NCBI RefSeq assembly: GCF_900496965.1
Contig: NZ_UFQB01000006.1
Span: forward strand, 62,001 to 126,000
Reading direction: 5' to 3'
Source: Achromobacter agilis
GTDB lineage: Bacteria; Pseudomonadota; Gammaproteobacteria; Burkholderiales; Burkholderiaceae_B
DNA length: 64,000 bases
Shown: in pieces, positions 8,391-17,086 of the stretch
Numbering within the stretch: the stretch's first letter is position 1
Layout: each line of letters starts with the position of its first letter
Notes under the pieces: generated by a model
What the model saw: only the letters and a program-made list of their open reading frames with translations
What the model was told of the DNA's origin: nothing
Database searches by the model: none
Translations under genes and position numbers: made by a program

Positions 8391-9395
8391 GTGAAACTGG
8401 TGGTCCGTGCAGCCGATGAGCTGAAGATGGAGAACGTGTCCGCTTTCGTCGCAACTGCGGAGTCGGGCAGCTTTTCGCAGGCCGCGGTGATGCGCGGGTG
8501 CTCTCAGTCCATGCTGAGCCGGCGGGTCTTGGAATTGGAAGAGCTGCTAGGTGGGCGGCTGTTCAATCGCACTGGCCGCGGCGTTTTGCTGACGGAGCTG
8601 GGCGTGGCCTTGTTGCCGGTGGCGCAGGGGCTGCTGGACGGCGCCTCCGGCTTCCTTGAACTGGCTTCTTCCACCAACGAGCAGCCGTCCGGCACGGTCG
8701 AGATCGCGCTGCCGCGGTGGGCCGCTGAAGGACCCGTGGCGACGCTGGTGAACCGGATATCGGTGCAGTTTCCCAGGATTCACCTGGTGATACACGAAAG
8801 CTACAGCCGCGATGTAATGGATCGGCTGGCGGCGGGGAAGCTCGATATCGGCGTTTTCAACAGCCACCATGCCGAGCCGCCTGCCCAGGCACAGCGTCTA
8901 TTCTCGTCGGACCTGGTGCTGTTGGGCCGGCGCGAGTCCCCATTGTTGCGCGACCCTACCGTTCCGCTTACCGCGTTGAACGGGTTGTCCATCGTGATGC
9001 CGCCTTCGCCGAATCCGGTAGAGGCAGTGGTGCGCGAACGCACGCGCGACATGCAGCTGGAATTGCGCGCTGAACTGGAGATCAACTCGGGCGCCATGAT
9101 CCGCGAGGTAGTCCGCCGCTGCGGCCGTTATGCCATCACGCAGGTTCATCGCATCGAGGACTATCTGGACGAGGGCGATCTGGCGATATCCCGTATCGTC
9201 GAGCCGGCGCTCACGCTGCACACCTTTTGCGCGACCGGGGCCAAGCATCGCATCAATCGCGCCAGCCTGGCAGTCGAGCGTTGCCTGGTGTCGGTATTGG
9301 GAGAGCACTTCGTCCGATTACAGCAAGCGGCCCAGATGCGAGAGGCCCATTGGGCCCAGGCGTGGCAGACAGCTGCCCGGGCCGTGCATAGCTGA
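8391..9395 (+). CDS. LysR family transcriptional regulator
   Basis: This 334-residue LysR-type regulator carries the winged-helix signature 'SFSQAAVMRGCSQSMLSRRV' followed by 'LEELLGGRLFNRTGRGVLLTELG'. Residues about 100-310 form the periplasmic-binding-like effector domain. A GTG start at 8391 follows a good ribosome site (AGGAGA), and an ATG at 8427 is an alternative. It is divergent from the seven-gene acyl-CoA operon and directly upstream of a Bug receptor gene. It is the obvious candidate regulator of that operon, probably responding to a pathway intermediate (inference). Confidence 0.9.
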   Translation: MKLVVRAADELKMENVSAFVATAESGSFSQAAVMRGCSQSMLSRRVLELEELLGGRLFNRTGRGVLLTELGVALLPVAQGLLDGASGFLELASSTNEQPSGTVEIALPRWAAEGPVATLVNRISVQFPRIHLVIHESYSRDVMDRLAAGKLDIGVFNSHHAEPPAQAQRLFSSDLVLLGRRESPLLRDPTVPLTALNGLSIVMPPSPNPVEAVVRERTRDMQLELRAELEINSGAMIREVVRRCGRYAITQVHRIEDYLDEGDLAISRIVEPALTLHTFCATGAKHRINRASLAVERCLVSVLGEHFVRLQQAAQMREAHWAQAWQTAARAVHS

Positions 9396-9469
9396 TCGTC
9401 GCTTCCCGCATGGCACGGCGGAGTTCTTGTCGCTATCGTGACAAGCACAAGAATCCGAGGAGACCAAAC

Positions 9470-10453
9470 ATGTCCGTTGCCAGAACCGCGTGGGGCGCAG
9501 CCGTGTTCGCTTGCGTCGCGCTGCTTGCCTCGATGTCCGCCACAGCGGCTGAAGGGGATGCCTATCCTTCGCGCCCAATACGTTTCATCGTGCCTATCGG
9601 CCCCGGTAGTAGCGGCGACACGATGACGCGGACTTTCGCCGAACACCTGCGCAAGGTGGCGGGCCAGGCCACGCTTGTGGAGAACCGGCCCGGCGCCGAG
9701 CTGTCATTAGGCACCCAAGTGGCGCTGAGCGCGCCCGCGGACGGCTATACCGTGGTGTTGATCAGCCCCAGCGCCACGGTAATCAATCCGCTATTTGTGA
9801 AGGACCTGCCGTACCGTCCGGAGGACCTGCTTCCCGTGCTGAATGTGACACGCCATGTGGCCGTGCTGGTTGCGGCCGCCGGCTCGCCGTACAAGACCCT
9901 GGGCGACGTCGTGGATGCCGCTCGACGCGACAAGGGCGGTGTCAGCCTGGCGACCTACGGCAATAGCTATCGCCTGGGGGCGCTCGACCTGGCCAGGCGG
10001 GCGGGCGTGGACTTCAACCAGGTGCCTTACAAAGGCTCGGCGCAGGCCGTGGCCGACGTGGTGGGTGGATCGGTGGATCTGGCGTTGATCGATATCGCCG
10101 GCGCGGCGCCCTTGGTCGCCTCGGGCAAGATACGGGCGTTGGCGGTAGCCGGAGATCAGCGCCATCCGCTGCTGCCCGATGTGGCGACGGTACAGGAGTC
10201 CGGTTACCCGGGCTATTCGCTGTACGTGTTCATCGGCTTTGCCATCCATGCGAAGACTCCTGCGGCAGTGGCAGGCAAGCTTGAACGCATGATGCGGCAG
10301 GTCATGGACGACCCGGCGCTTCGGGCGCAGCTTTACCAGCAAAGCGGCGGCGAGGTGGTTGGCACCGGAAGCAAGGAGTTCTCGCAGTTGATACAGGCCG
10401 AGGCGGTGCGGTACGGGGAGCTGGCGCGCCTGGTCGGCGGCGCGCTGCCGTGA
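9470..10453 (+). CDS. Bug-family TTT substrate-binding protein
   Basis: This 327-residue periplasmic receptor of the TctC/Bug family has a signal peptide ending near 'MSATAAEGD'. It also has the family blocks 'YPSRPIRFIVPIGPGSSGDT' and 'TLVENRPGAE', and later 'FNQVPYKGSAQAVADVVGG'. A ribosome site (GAGGAGA) supports ATG 9470. It lies 74 bases after the LysR stop on the same strand, so it may be read through from that gene. No TctA or TctB gene is in the window, so it must share a transporter encoded elsewhere or act in sensing. Confidence 0.92.
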   Translation: MSVARTAWGAAVFACVALLASMSATAAEGDAYPSRPIRFIVPIGPGSSGDTMTRTFAEHLRKVAGQATLVENRPGAELSLGTQVALSAPADGYTVVLISPSATVINPLFVKDLPYRPEDLLPVLNVTRHVAVLVAAAGSPYKTLGDVVDAARRDKGGVSLATYGNSYRLGALDLARRAGVDFNQVPYKGSAQAVADVVGGSVDLALIDIAGAAPLVASGKIRALAVAGDQRHPLLPDVATVQESGYPGYSLYVFIGFAIHAKTPAAVAGKLERMMRQVMDDPALRAQLYQQSGGEVVGTGSKEFSQLIQAEAVRYGELARLVGGALP

Positions 10454-10661
10454 ACCGTTCGGCGATCCGGGCGCAATCCCCCAGCCAATATTTCCAATGT
10501 ATCGGCTGACCCAAATATAGTATTTCCGGCGTGCATGGTTCTTACCTAGGATGTCCAGCAAGGCATTCTGGAATGGGAGCTGTCATGTTCGAAAGCAGTA
10601 CTTGCAGGGCATCCGGGCGGCGCAGGGCGCGAGTTGAGGATAGTCGTTCCGGGAGCGGCGC

Positions 10662-11897
10662 ATGAGCGGGCCGTTGGAAGGCGTGCGCATTCTGGACGTC
10701 ACGACCGTGCTGATGGGGCCCTACGCCACCCAGATACTGGGAGACCTGGGCGCAGACGTGATCAAGGTCGAACCGCCGGCGGGCGATAACGTGCGCGGTA
10801 TCGGTCCGGCGCGCCATCCGGGCATGGGCGGGATTTTCCTGCATGCCAACCGCAGCAAGCGCAGCATCGTGCTGGACTTGAAGCGGCCGGCGGGCCGCGA
10901 GGCGCTACTCAGGCTGGCGGCCACCTGCGACGTGCTGATCTATAACGTGCGGCCTCAGGCCATGGCGCGGCTGGGGCTTTCGTACGAGGAGCTGGCGCAG
11001 GTCAATCCCGCCATTCTGTACGTGGGCGTCTACGGCTACGACCAGCGCGGTCCCTATGCGGCGCGGGCGGCCTACGACGATCTCATCCAGGGCGCGGTAG
11101 GCATTCCCGCGTTGTCGGTTCAGGCCGGCAGCGAAACGCCGCGGTACGCGCCCAGTGCCATCGCCGACCGTATCGTCGGCATCAGCGCGGCCAATGCCGT
11201 CAGCGCTGGTTTGTATCATCGAGCGCGCACCGGGCAGGGGCAGGCCATCGATGTGCCGATGTTCGAGACCATGGCGCAACTGATTCTCGGCGACCACATG
11301 GCGGGCCAATCCTTCGAGCCGCCGTTGGGGCCGCCCGGCTACCCGAGGATCCTGAATGCCGACCGGCGGCCCTACGCGACGTTGAACGGGCATATCTGCG
11401 TGCTGCTTTACGCGGACAAGCAGTGGGCGGCATTTTTCGAATTGATCGGGCAGCCCGGCCGGGAGTCCTCCGATCCCAGATTCCGCGATATCGGCACTCG
11501 CACGCAGCACATCCATGCAATTTACCGCTTGGTGTCGGATGCGATCGCGACGCGGACGACCGAGGACTGGCTGGCGGCGTTCGAGGCAGCGGACATTCCG
11601 GCCATGCCGATGCATAGCGTGGAGTCGCTGCTCGGCGACCCGCAGCTTCAGGCCATCGGATTCTTCAACACGGTCGACCATCCCACCGAGGGCAAGTTGC
11701 GCACGATGGCGGTGCCGTCGCGCTGGTCCGGAACGCCGCCCGACCCGTCGCGGCAGGCCCCGCGGCTCGGCGAGCACAGCGTCGAAGTGCTGAGGGAGGC
11801 CGGCTACGACGATGACGCCATCGCCGATCTGCTGCGGGATCGGGTCACCTTGGCGGCGGCCCGCGACGCCGCGACGTCCGGAGCGAGCCATGACTGA
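10662..11897 (+). CDS. CaiB/BaiF family CoA-transferase
   Basis: This 411-residue class III CoA-transferase begins 'MSGPLEGVRILDVTTVLMGP', followed by 'LGDLGADVIKVEPPAGD'. The expected catalytic Asp lies in 'SAIADRIVGISAANAV'. It should activate a free acid as its CoA ester for the following crotonase and the acyl-CoA dehydrogenases at 15.8-18.2 kb. The start has the GGGAG ribosome site. Its last eight bases overlap the crotonase gene, so coupling is likely. It is a distant paralogue of the gene at 1179-2375. Confidence 0.92.
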   Translation: MSGPLEGVRILDVTTVLMGPYATQILGDLGADVIKVEPPAGDNVRGIGPARHPGMGGIFLHANRSKRSIVLDLKRPAGREALLRLAATCDVLIYNVRPQAMARLGLSYEELAQVNPAILYVGVYGYDQRGPYAARAAYDDLIQGAVGIPALSVQAGSETPRYAPSAIADRIVGISAANAVSAGLYHRARTGQGQAIDVPMFETMAQLILGDHMAGQSFEPPLGPPGYPRILNADRRPYATLNGHICVLLYADKQWAAFFELIGQPGRESSDPRFRDIGTRTQHIHAIYRLVSDAIATRTTEDWLAAFEAADIPAMPMHSVESLLGDPQLQAIGFFNTVDHPTEGKLRTMAVPSRWSGTPPDPSRQAPRLGEHSVEVLREAGYDDDAIADLLRDRVTLAAARDAATSGASHD

Positions 11898-12675
11898 TTT
11901 TCTGAAACGCGAACGTCACGGCGCCGTGCTGCTCCTGACCATGGATCGCGGAGCGACGCGCAATGCGCTGTCCGACCCAGACGCGATCGACGCGCTGGTG
12001 GATGCATGCGCCGAGATCAATGCGGATATGTCGGTACGCGCCGTGGTGCTTACCGGCGCGCACGGCGTTTTCTCCTCGGGAGGAAATCTCAAGACCCTGT
12101 CCACGGCGGTCGGCGCTGGCCTGGGAGAACCCGTGCAGAGCCGTCTTGCCTACCGCAACGGGATACAGCGTGTGCCGTTGGCCCTTTGCAATCTGGAAGT
12201 GCCCACGATCGCCGCGGTGAACGGACCCGCCATCGGGGCGGGCTGCGACCTGGCGTGCATGTGCGATATACGGATTGCGGCCGACGAGGCGCGGTTTGCG
12301 GAGAGTTTCGTCAAGCTGGGGTTGACGCCGGGTGACGGCGGCGCCTGGTTGCTGCCCCGGGTCGTCGGCATGTCGCGGGCCTGCGAAATGGCCTTTACCG
12401 GCCGCAGCGTCGACGCCGCCCAGGCGCTCGGCATGGGGCTGGTCTCGCAAGTGGTCGAGCAGGGGGCGCTGCTACCGGCCGCGCTGGCGCTGGCGCAAGA
12501 GATCGCCCAGCATTCCGGCCACGCGCTGCGCTTGACCAAGCGGCTGTTGCGCGAGGGCCAGCATACCCGGCTGGATACATTGCTTGAACTCTCGGCGGGC
12601 TTCCAGGCGCTGGCCCACCATACGCAAGAGCATGCCACTGCGCTGGACGCGTTCCTGGATAAGCCACGCGGTTGA
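11890..12675 (+). CDS. Enoyl-CoA hydratase/isomerase (crotonase) family protein
   Basis: This 261-residue crotonase-fold protein has the oxyanion-hole block 'GAHGVFSSGGNLKTL' and 'AAVNGPAIGAGCDLACMCD'. The two Glu residues of classical enoyl-CoA hydratase (E144/E164 in the rat enzyme) align with Asp in 'GAGCDLA' and Phe in 'FAESFVKLG'. Simple hydration is therefore uncertain; isomerase, hydrolase or a specialised hydratase are alternatives. It overlaps the upstream CoA-transferase by eight bases and precedes two Bug genes, so it belongs to the same catabolic unit. Confidence 0.9.
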   Translation: MTDFLKRERHGAVLLLTMDRGATRNALSDPDAIDALVDACAEINADMSVRAVVLTGAHGVFSSGGNLKTLSTAVGAGLGEPVQSRLAYRNGIQRVPLALCNLEVPTIAAVNGPAIGAGCDLACMCDIRIAADEARFAESFVKLGLTPGDGGAWLLPRVVGMSRACEMAFTGRSVDAAQALGMGLVSQVVEQGALLPAALALAQEIAQHSGHALRLTKRLLREGQHTRLDTLLELSAGFQALAHHTQEHATALDAFLDKPRG

Positions 12676-12745
12676 GCCGATTCAGTCAGCGCCAAGGCAG
12701 CCTCACCGACGCGCAACCCAGAACGAGGCGACACAAGGAGGAGAA

Positions 12746-13729
12746 ATGCAGACAACGAGAAGAAGGCTGGTGGCCGCTTTGGGCGCGCTGGCCGGCCTGC
12801 CGCTGGCGCGCACCGCGCTGGCCAACACGGCGGCTTGGCCGGCGCAGCCGATACGGCTGATCCTGCCGTACGCCGCGGGCGGCCCGACCGATGTACTGGC
12901 CCGGGCCGTGGCGCAGCATGTCGCGCGTGAATTGGGCCAGCCCGTGATTGTCGAGAACAAGACCGGGGCCAGCGGCAATATCGCAGGGGAGACCGTGGCG
13001 CGTGCGCGGCCGGACGGATACACACTGCTGTACCACTCATCGGGGTTGGCGATCAGCCCTGCGCTGTACCGTCAACTACCCTATGATCCGGTACGCGATT
13101 TCGCGCCTGTGGGGATGACGGCCTCGATTCCCCTGGTGCTGATGACGGCCAACTCGTTGCCTCCCACGGATACCCGGGAGTTCATCGCCTATCTTAAAAA
13201 TCGGCCCGATGCGCTCAGCTATGGGACGGGCGGCGTCGGCAACATCACGCACCTGAGCGTCGCATTGTTCCTGCACGCCACGGGCACGCGCGCCGTCGGC
13301 ATCCCCTTCAAGGGCACCAATCCCGCCATGGTTGCGATGTTGGGCGGCCAAGTGCAGTTCATGGTGGACGCGATCAGCTCGGCGCTGCCCTACATCCGTG
13401 ACGGCAGGGTGAGGGCTTTGGCCGTGACCGGCGCGGAGCGGTCGCCCGTGCTGCCGCAGGTGCCGACGTTACGCGAGGCGGGCCTGGAAGACCTTACGAT
13501 GAGCACCTGGCAAGGCGTGCTGGCTCCGGCCGCCACGCCGCAGCCCGTGATCCAGCGATTGAATCAGGCGCTGACCGCGGCGGTGCGGGATCCGGCCATC
13601 GCGGGACCCTTCACTGCCCAGGGGGTCGACCTGCGCAGCGCATCGCCCGCCGAGTTCCAGGCGTACTTGGGCCAAGAGGTGCGGCGCTGGGGCGATGCGG
13701 TAAGAATGGCGGGCATACAACCCGAGTGA
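12746..13729 (+). CDS. Bug-family TTT substrate-binding protein
   Basis: This 327-residue secreted receptor starts 'MQTTRRRLVAALGALAGLPLA'. The twin-arginine-like start (RRR followed by a hydrophobic stretch) suggests possible Tat export. The family motifs 'QPIRLILPYAAGGPTD' and 'VIVENKTGASGNI' are present. A strong GGAGG ribosome site fixes the start at 12746. It is followed by a second, different Bug receptor at 13793. Two receptors in one unit suggest that more than one related acid is captured. Confidence 0.92.
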   Translation: MQTTRRRLVAALGALAGLPLARTALANTAAWPAQPIRLILPYAAGGPTDVLARAVAQHVARELGQPVIVENKTGASGNIAGETVARARPDGYTLLYHSSGLAISPALYRQLPYDPVRDFAPVGMTASIPLVLMTANSLPPTDTREFIAYLKNRPDALSYGTGGVGNITHLSVALFLHATGTRAVGIPFKGTNPAMVAMLGGQVQFMVDAISSALPYIRDGRVRALAVTGAERSPVLPQVPTLREAGLEDLTMSTWQGVLAPAATPQPVIQRLNQALTAAVRDPAIAGPFTAQGVDLRSASPAEFQAYLGQEVRRWGDAVRMAGIQPE

Positions 13730-13792
13730 ATACGGGAAAGCCATGGCCTGAAACGCCATGGCGACCAATGGAACAGCCTTGCGGAGACAAGC

Positions 13793-14764
13793 ATGAATAT
13801 CAGGACCTTGGCCATGACGGGATTGCTGGGCGCTGCCTTGGCGCTGGGCGGAAATGCCCGTGCGGCGGCCGATTATCCTTCTCATCCCGTGAAGATCATC
13901 GTATCGCTGCCGCCGGGAAGCGGCGCCGATACGACGGCGCGATTCCTTTCCAAACATCTGGCGGAAAAATTCGGGCAGCCGTTCATTGTCGAGAACCGGC
14001 CTGGCGCCAACAGTTTCATCGCCGCCCAGGCCGTGGCGACCGCGCCGCCTGACGGCTACACAATGTTCGTGGCGAGCAATTCCCCCATGACGACCAATGC
14101 CGCCGTCTTCAGGAATCTGCCGTACGATGCGATCGCGGATTTCTCGCCGGTTGCGCCCATCGCACGCTTCCCGATGGTGCTGGTGGTACCGGCGAACTCG
14201 CCTTACCGGACTGTGGCGGAGCTGGTTTCGGCCGCTCGGCAGGCGCCGGGGAAATTGAATTTCGCGAGCGGAACCGCTACTTACCAGGTCGTGCTGGAAT
14301 TGTTCCATGAGCAGAATGGGATCAAGGCCACGCACGTGCCCTACAAAGGGACATCGGCCGCGCTGGCCGATTTGGCGGGCAGCGTCGTGCAATATAGCCT
14401 TGCCGACGTCAGCGCGGCATTGCCGCTGATCCGTGGCGGCAAGCTCAGGCCGCTTGCCGTGACCAGCGCGCAGCGCATCAAGGATCTTCCGGACGTACCC
14501 ACGATGCAGGAGAGCGGCAACAAGGGTTATGAGGCCTATGCCTGGACGGCAGCGTTCTTCCCCGCGAAGGTCGACCCGGCCATCGTCGCGCGGGTATCTG
14601 AAGCGGTTCAGGAGTTGGTGCGCAGCGATGACGGCCGGGCCTTCATGGCCAAACTCGGCGGCGAGTCCTTTGTGGGAGGCCCCGACACGCTGGCCTCGTT
14701 CCAGAAGGACGAACTCGAATCCATGCGTCGCATCGCCAAGCTCGCCAACATTCAGCAAGAGTAG
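13793..14764 (+). CDS. Bug-family TTT substrate-binding protein
   Basis: This is a 323-residue periplasmic receptor with signal peptide 'MNIRTLAMTGLLGAALALGG'. The mature start is 'DYPSHPVKIIVSLPPGSGAD', and the ligand-loop block is 'PFIVENRPGANSFIAAQA'. It is the fourth Bug protein of the window and converges on the LysR gene at 14781, with only 16 bases between the stops. An 8-bp inverted repeat (CGAGCCCG at 14771, CGGGCTCG at 14801) spans the two gene ends but lacks a T run. Confidence 0.92.
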   Translation: MNIRTLAMTGLLGAALALGGNARAAADYPSHPVKIIVSLPPGSGADTTARFLSKHLAEKFGQPFIVENRPGANSFIAAQAVATAPPDGYTMFVASNSPMTTNAAVFRNLPYDAIADFSPVAPIARFPMVLVVPANSPYRTVAELVSAARQAPGKLNFASGTATYQVVLELFHEQNGIKATHVPYKGTSAALADLAGSVVQYSLADVSAALPLIRGGKLRPLAVTSAQRIKDLPDVPTMQESGNKGYEAYAWTAAFFPAKVDPAIVARVSEAVQELVRSDDGRAFMAKLGGESFVGGPDTLASFQKDELESMRRIAKLANIQQE

Positions 14765-14780
14765 GCGCGCCGAGCCCGTT

Positions 14781-15698
14781 TTACGCCGTATCCATGGCGG
14801 CGGGCTCGCTACGCATCAGGCGGCAGGCCATTTCTACGAAGTTGGCGGTGGTAGGGGTAGCGTTGTCCGGATGCACGGCCAGCGCAATACCCACTTTGAT
14901 CGTATCGGCCAGTTGGGAAACCCTGACCAGGCGTACGTTGCTGCCGGCGTGCCGGCGCGCCACGGCCGGCACGATTGCCACGCCGAGTCCGCTTTCGACC
15001 AGGCTGAGAATGGTCTGCACCTGGATAGCCTCCTGCGCGATGCGGGGCACGACGCCAGCTTGCTGGAAGGCATACATGACCAACGCGTGCATGCCCGGAA
15101 CATGCGTGCGCGAATAGCCGATGAATGGTTCTTCCGCCAGATCGCTCAGCGCAACGTCGTCGCGCTGCGCATGGTGGCTGTCGGCCGGCACCGCCAGCAT
15201 CAGGTGGTCTGGCTGCAGCAGGGTGACACGGGCCGCAGTGGGTTCGAGAACCGGAAACCGCACCAGCGCGACGTCCAGCGTGTGTGTGTCCAGGCGGCGC
15301 AGCAAATCGATGGTGGTGGATTCCTCGATGATCAGGTCGACCCGCGGGAAGTCTCGCCTGAATTCCGACAGCAGCCTCGGCATCAGCGAGTAGGTGGAAG
15401 AGCCGACGAAGCCCACCTTCAGGACGCCTTGCTCACCGCTGGCGCCTTCCCGCGCCGCGCGCCGGATCTCTTCGGCATAGAACAGCGTGGTGCGTGCGTA
15501 TCGCAATACCACCTGGGCCGCGGGAGTCGGCTGCAGGCCGCCGGGAAGCCGATCGAAGAGCTGTACGCCGAGTTCCTGTTCCAGTTTTTTGATTGCGGTG
15601 GATAGCGGCGGTTGCGCCATATGCAGCCGTTCGGCGGCACGATGGAAGTTGAGCGTCTCGGACAAGACCAACAGCTGCTTGAGCTGGCGTAGCTCCAC
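14781..15698 (-). CDS. LysR family transcriptional regulator
   Basis: This LysR-type regulator of about 305 residues has the N-terminal winged helix 'LNFHRAAERLHMAQPPLSTA' followed by 'LEQELGVQLFDRLPGGLQPT', then an effector domain. I prefer the GTG start at 15698, preceded by GGGAGA. An ATG at 15755 would lie inside the operator-like palindrome at 15745-15774. It is divergent from the acyl-CoA dehydrogenase pair at 15.8 kb and sits inside an otherwise plus-strand catabolic block, so it likely controls that block and itself. Confidence 0.9.
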   Translation of the reverse strand: MELRQLKQLLVLSETLNFHRAAERLHMAQPPLSTAIKKLEQELGVQLFDRLPGGLQPTPAAQVVLRYARTTLFYAEEIRRAAREGASGEQGVLKVGFVGSSTYSLMPRLLSEFRRDFPRVDLIIEESTTIDLLRRLDTHTLDVALVRFPVLEPTAARVTLLQPDHLMLAVPADSHHAQRDDVALSDLAEEPFIGYSRTHVPGMHALVMYAFQQAGVVPRIAQEAIQVQTILSLVESGLGVAIVPAVARRHAGSNVRLVRVSQLADTIKVGIALAVHPDNATPTTANFVEMACRLMRSEPAAMDTA

Positions 15699-15744
15699 GG
15701 GTGTCTCCCTTGATGCGCCGGGCTCGCGATATTTGTGATGTATT

Positions 15745-15774
15745 ACCCGGTCCACATCTAATATTAGACCGGGT
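15745..15774. promoter_or_regulatory. Compound palindrome, likely LysR operator
   Basis: ACCCGGTC (15745-15752) and GACCGGGT (15767-15774) are perfect inverted arms. They surround a perfect 12-bp palindrome TCTAATATTAGA (15757-15768) that overlaps the right arm. CCACA/TGTGG flank it as a further pair. The site sits between the divergent LysR and acyl-CoA dehydrogenase genes. Its position and AT-rich centre fit a LysR autoregulatory and activator site. Confidence 0.55.
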
Positions 15775-15796
15775 TGTGGGCCCCGTGTAGATTGCC

Positions 15797-17059
15797 ATGA
15801 AGCCCGCGCATACCGCGCAGATCAGGGTTTTCACGGCATCTTCCGCAAATTGGAGTGCGTGTGTCGGCGCCGTGCCGCCGCACGTTCCGGGGACCATATT
15901 GGGCGCTATCAACGACGCACTGCGGCTCGCCGCGATTCCAGCGCAGGACGAGGCCCTGCGTTCTTCCGTGCGCGCTTTTCTGCGCGAAGCGCTGAGGGAC
16001 ATGCCGGCCGACCTCCGCGCGCGATCCTGGATGGGATACGACGCGGATTTCAGCCGCGCGCTGGCGCGGCAAGGATGGCTGGGGCTGACGTTGCCGGCCG
16101 TTTATGGCGGCGCGGCGCGCAGCAATTTCGCGCGCTTTGTCTTGAGCGAGGAACTGCTCGCGGCGGGTGCTCCGGTCTCGGCACACTGGATCGCCGACCG
16201 TCAGACCGCGCCCTTGATTCTGCGCTATGGCTCGCAAGCGCAGCGTGATTTCTATCTGCCGCGCATCATCCGCGGCGAAGCCTTCTTTGCCATCGGCATG
16301 AGCGAGCCCGATACGGGGTCCGATTTGGCCAGCGTGCGCACGCGCGCCACGCCCGATGCCGCAGGCTGGCGGTTGAACGGGCGCAAGATCTGGACCACCA
16401 ACGCCCATCGCTCCCATTACATGTGCGCCCTGGTGCGCACATCAGGCGTCGCGGAAGACCGCCATCGCGGGCTGTCGCAAGTGATCTTCGACCTTTCCCT
16501 GCCCGGCATCGAGATCCGTCCCATCCGGGACATCACAGGGGATTCCCATTTTTGCGAAGTGCTGTTCGATAACGTCCTGCTGCCGCCGGACGCGTTGATC
16601 GGCGAGGAGGGCAGCGGCTGGCAGCAGGTCACGGCGGAGCTGGCGCTGGAGCGCAGCGGTCCGGAGCGCATCTATTCCAGCATGGTGTTGATAGACGGCT
16701 GGCTCGCCCATTTGCGGCGGGCCGGCGCGCCGGATCCGGAGCAGATCCGATTGGCTGGGCGGCTGGCCGGACGTCTGGCGGTGCTGAGAGGCATGTCGCT
16801 GGCGGTGACACAGCGCCTGAACGACGGCGCCGACGCCAGCCTGGCGGCCGTGCTGGTGAAAGACCTGGGCACGGAGTTCGAACAGGCCGTGCCCGAATGG
16901 ATAGGCCGGGCCCTGCGGGCCGGCACGGGCCCGGCGCCAGACGAGGTGCTGGCGCGCACGCTGGCCTATCTGACGCTCATCAACCCGACTTTTTCGCTGC
17001 GCGGAGGAACCCGCCATATTCTGCGCGGCATCATCGCGCGCGAACTCGGCCTGCGCTAA
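15797..17059 (+). CDS. Acyl-CoA dehydrogenase
   Basis: This 420-residue flavoprotein dehydrogenase has 'AFFAIGMSEPDTGSDLASVRTRA', 'WRLNGRKIWTTNAHRSHYM' and the C-terminal 'SLRGGTRHILRGIIARELGLR'. The first 40 residues lack family similarity and the ATG at 15797 has a poor ribosome site, so the real start may lie further in. The stop is followed closely by a second, smaller dehydrogenase-like gene. Paired subunits of this kind often form heterotetrameric acyl-CoA dehydrogenases for bulky substrates (known for steroid side-chain FadE pairs; inferred here). Confidence 0.88.
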   Translation: MKPAHTAQIRVFTASSANWSACVGAVPPHVPGTILGAINDALRLAAIPAQDEALRSSVRAFLREALRDMPADLRARSWMGYDADFSRALARQGWLGLTLPAVYGGAARSNFARFVLSEELLAAGAPVSAHWIADRQTAPLILRYGSQAQRDFYLPRIIRGEAFFAIGMSEPDTGSDLASVRTRATPDAAGWRLNGRKIWTTNAHRSHYMCALVRTSGVAEDRHRGLSQVIFDLSLPGIEIRPIRDITGDSHFCEVLFDNVLLPPDALIGEEGSGWQQVTAELALERSGPERIYSSMVLIDGWLAHLRRAGAPDPEQIRLAGRLAGRLAVLRGMSLAVTQRLNDGADASLAAVLVKDLGTEFEQAVPEWIGRALRAGTGPAPDEVLARTLAYLTLINPTFSLRGGTRHILRGIIARELGLR

Positions 17060-17086
17060 GGCGTATTGACACGACAAGGGATGCAC

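Noticed and set aside
14771-14808. 8-bp inverted repeat across the Bug/LysR gene ends as a bidirectional terminator
   Set aside because: There is no T tract after either arm and a 22-base loop. It is mentioned with the gene but not called as a terminator.
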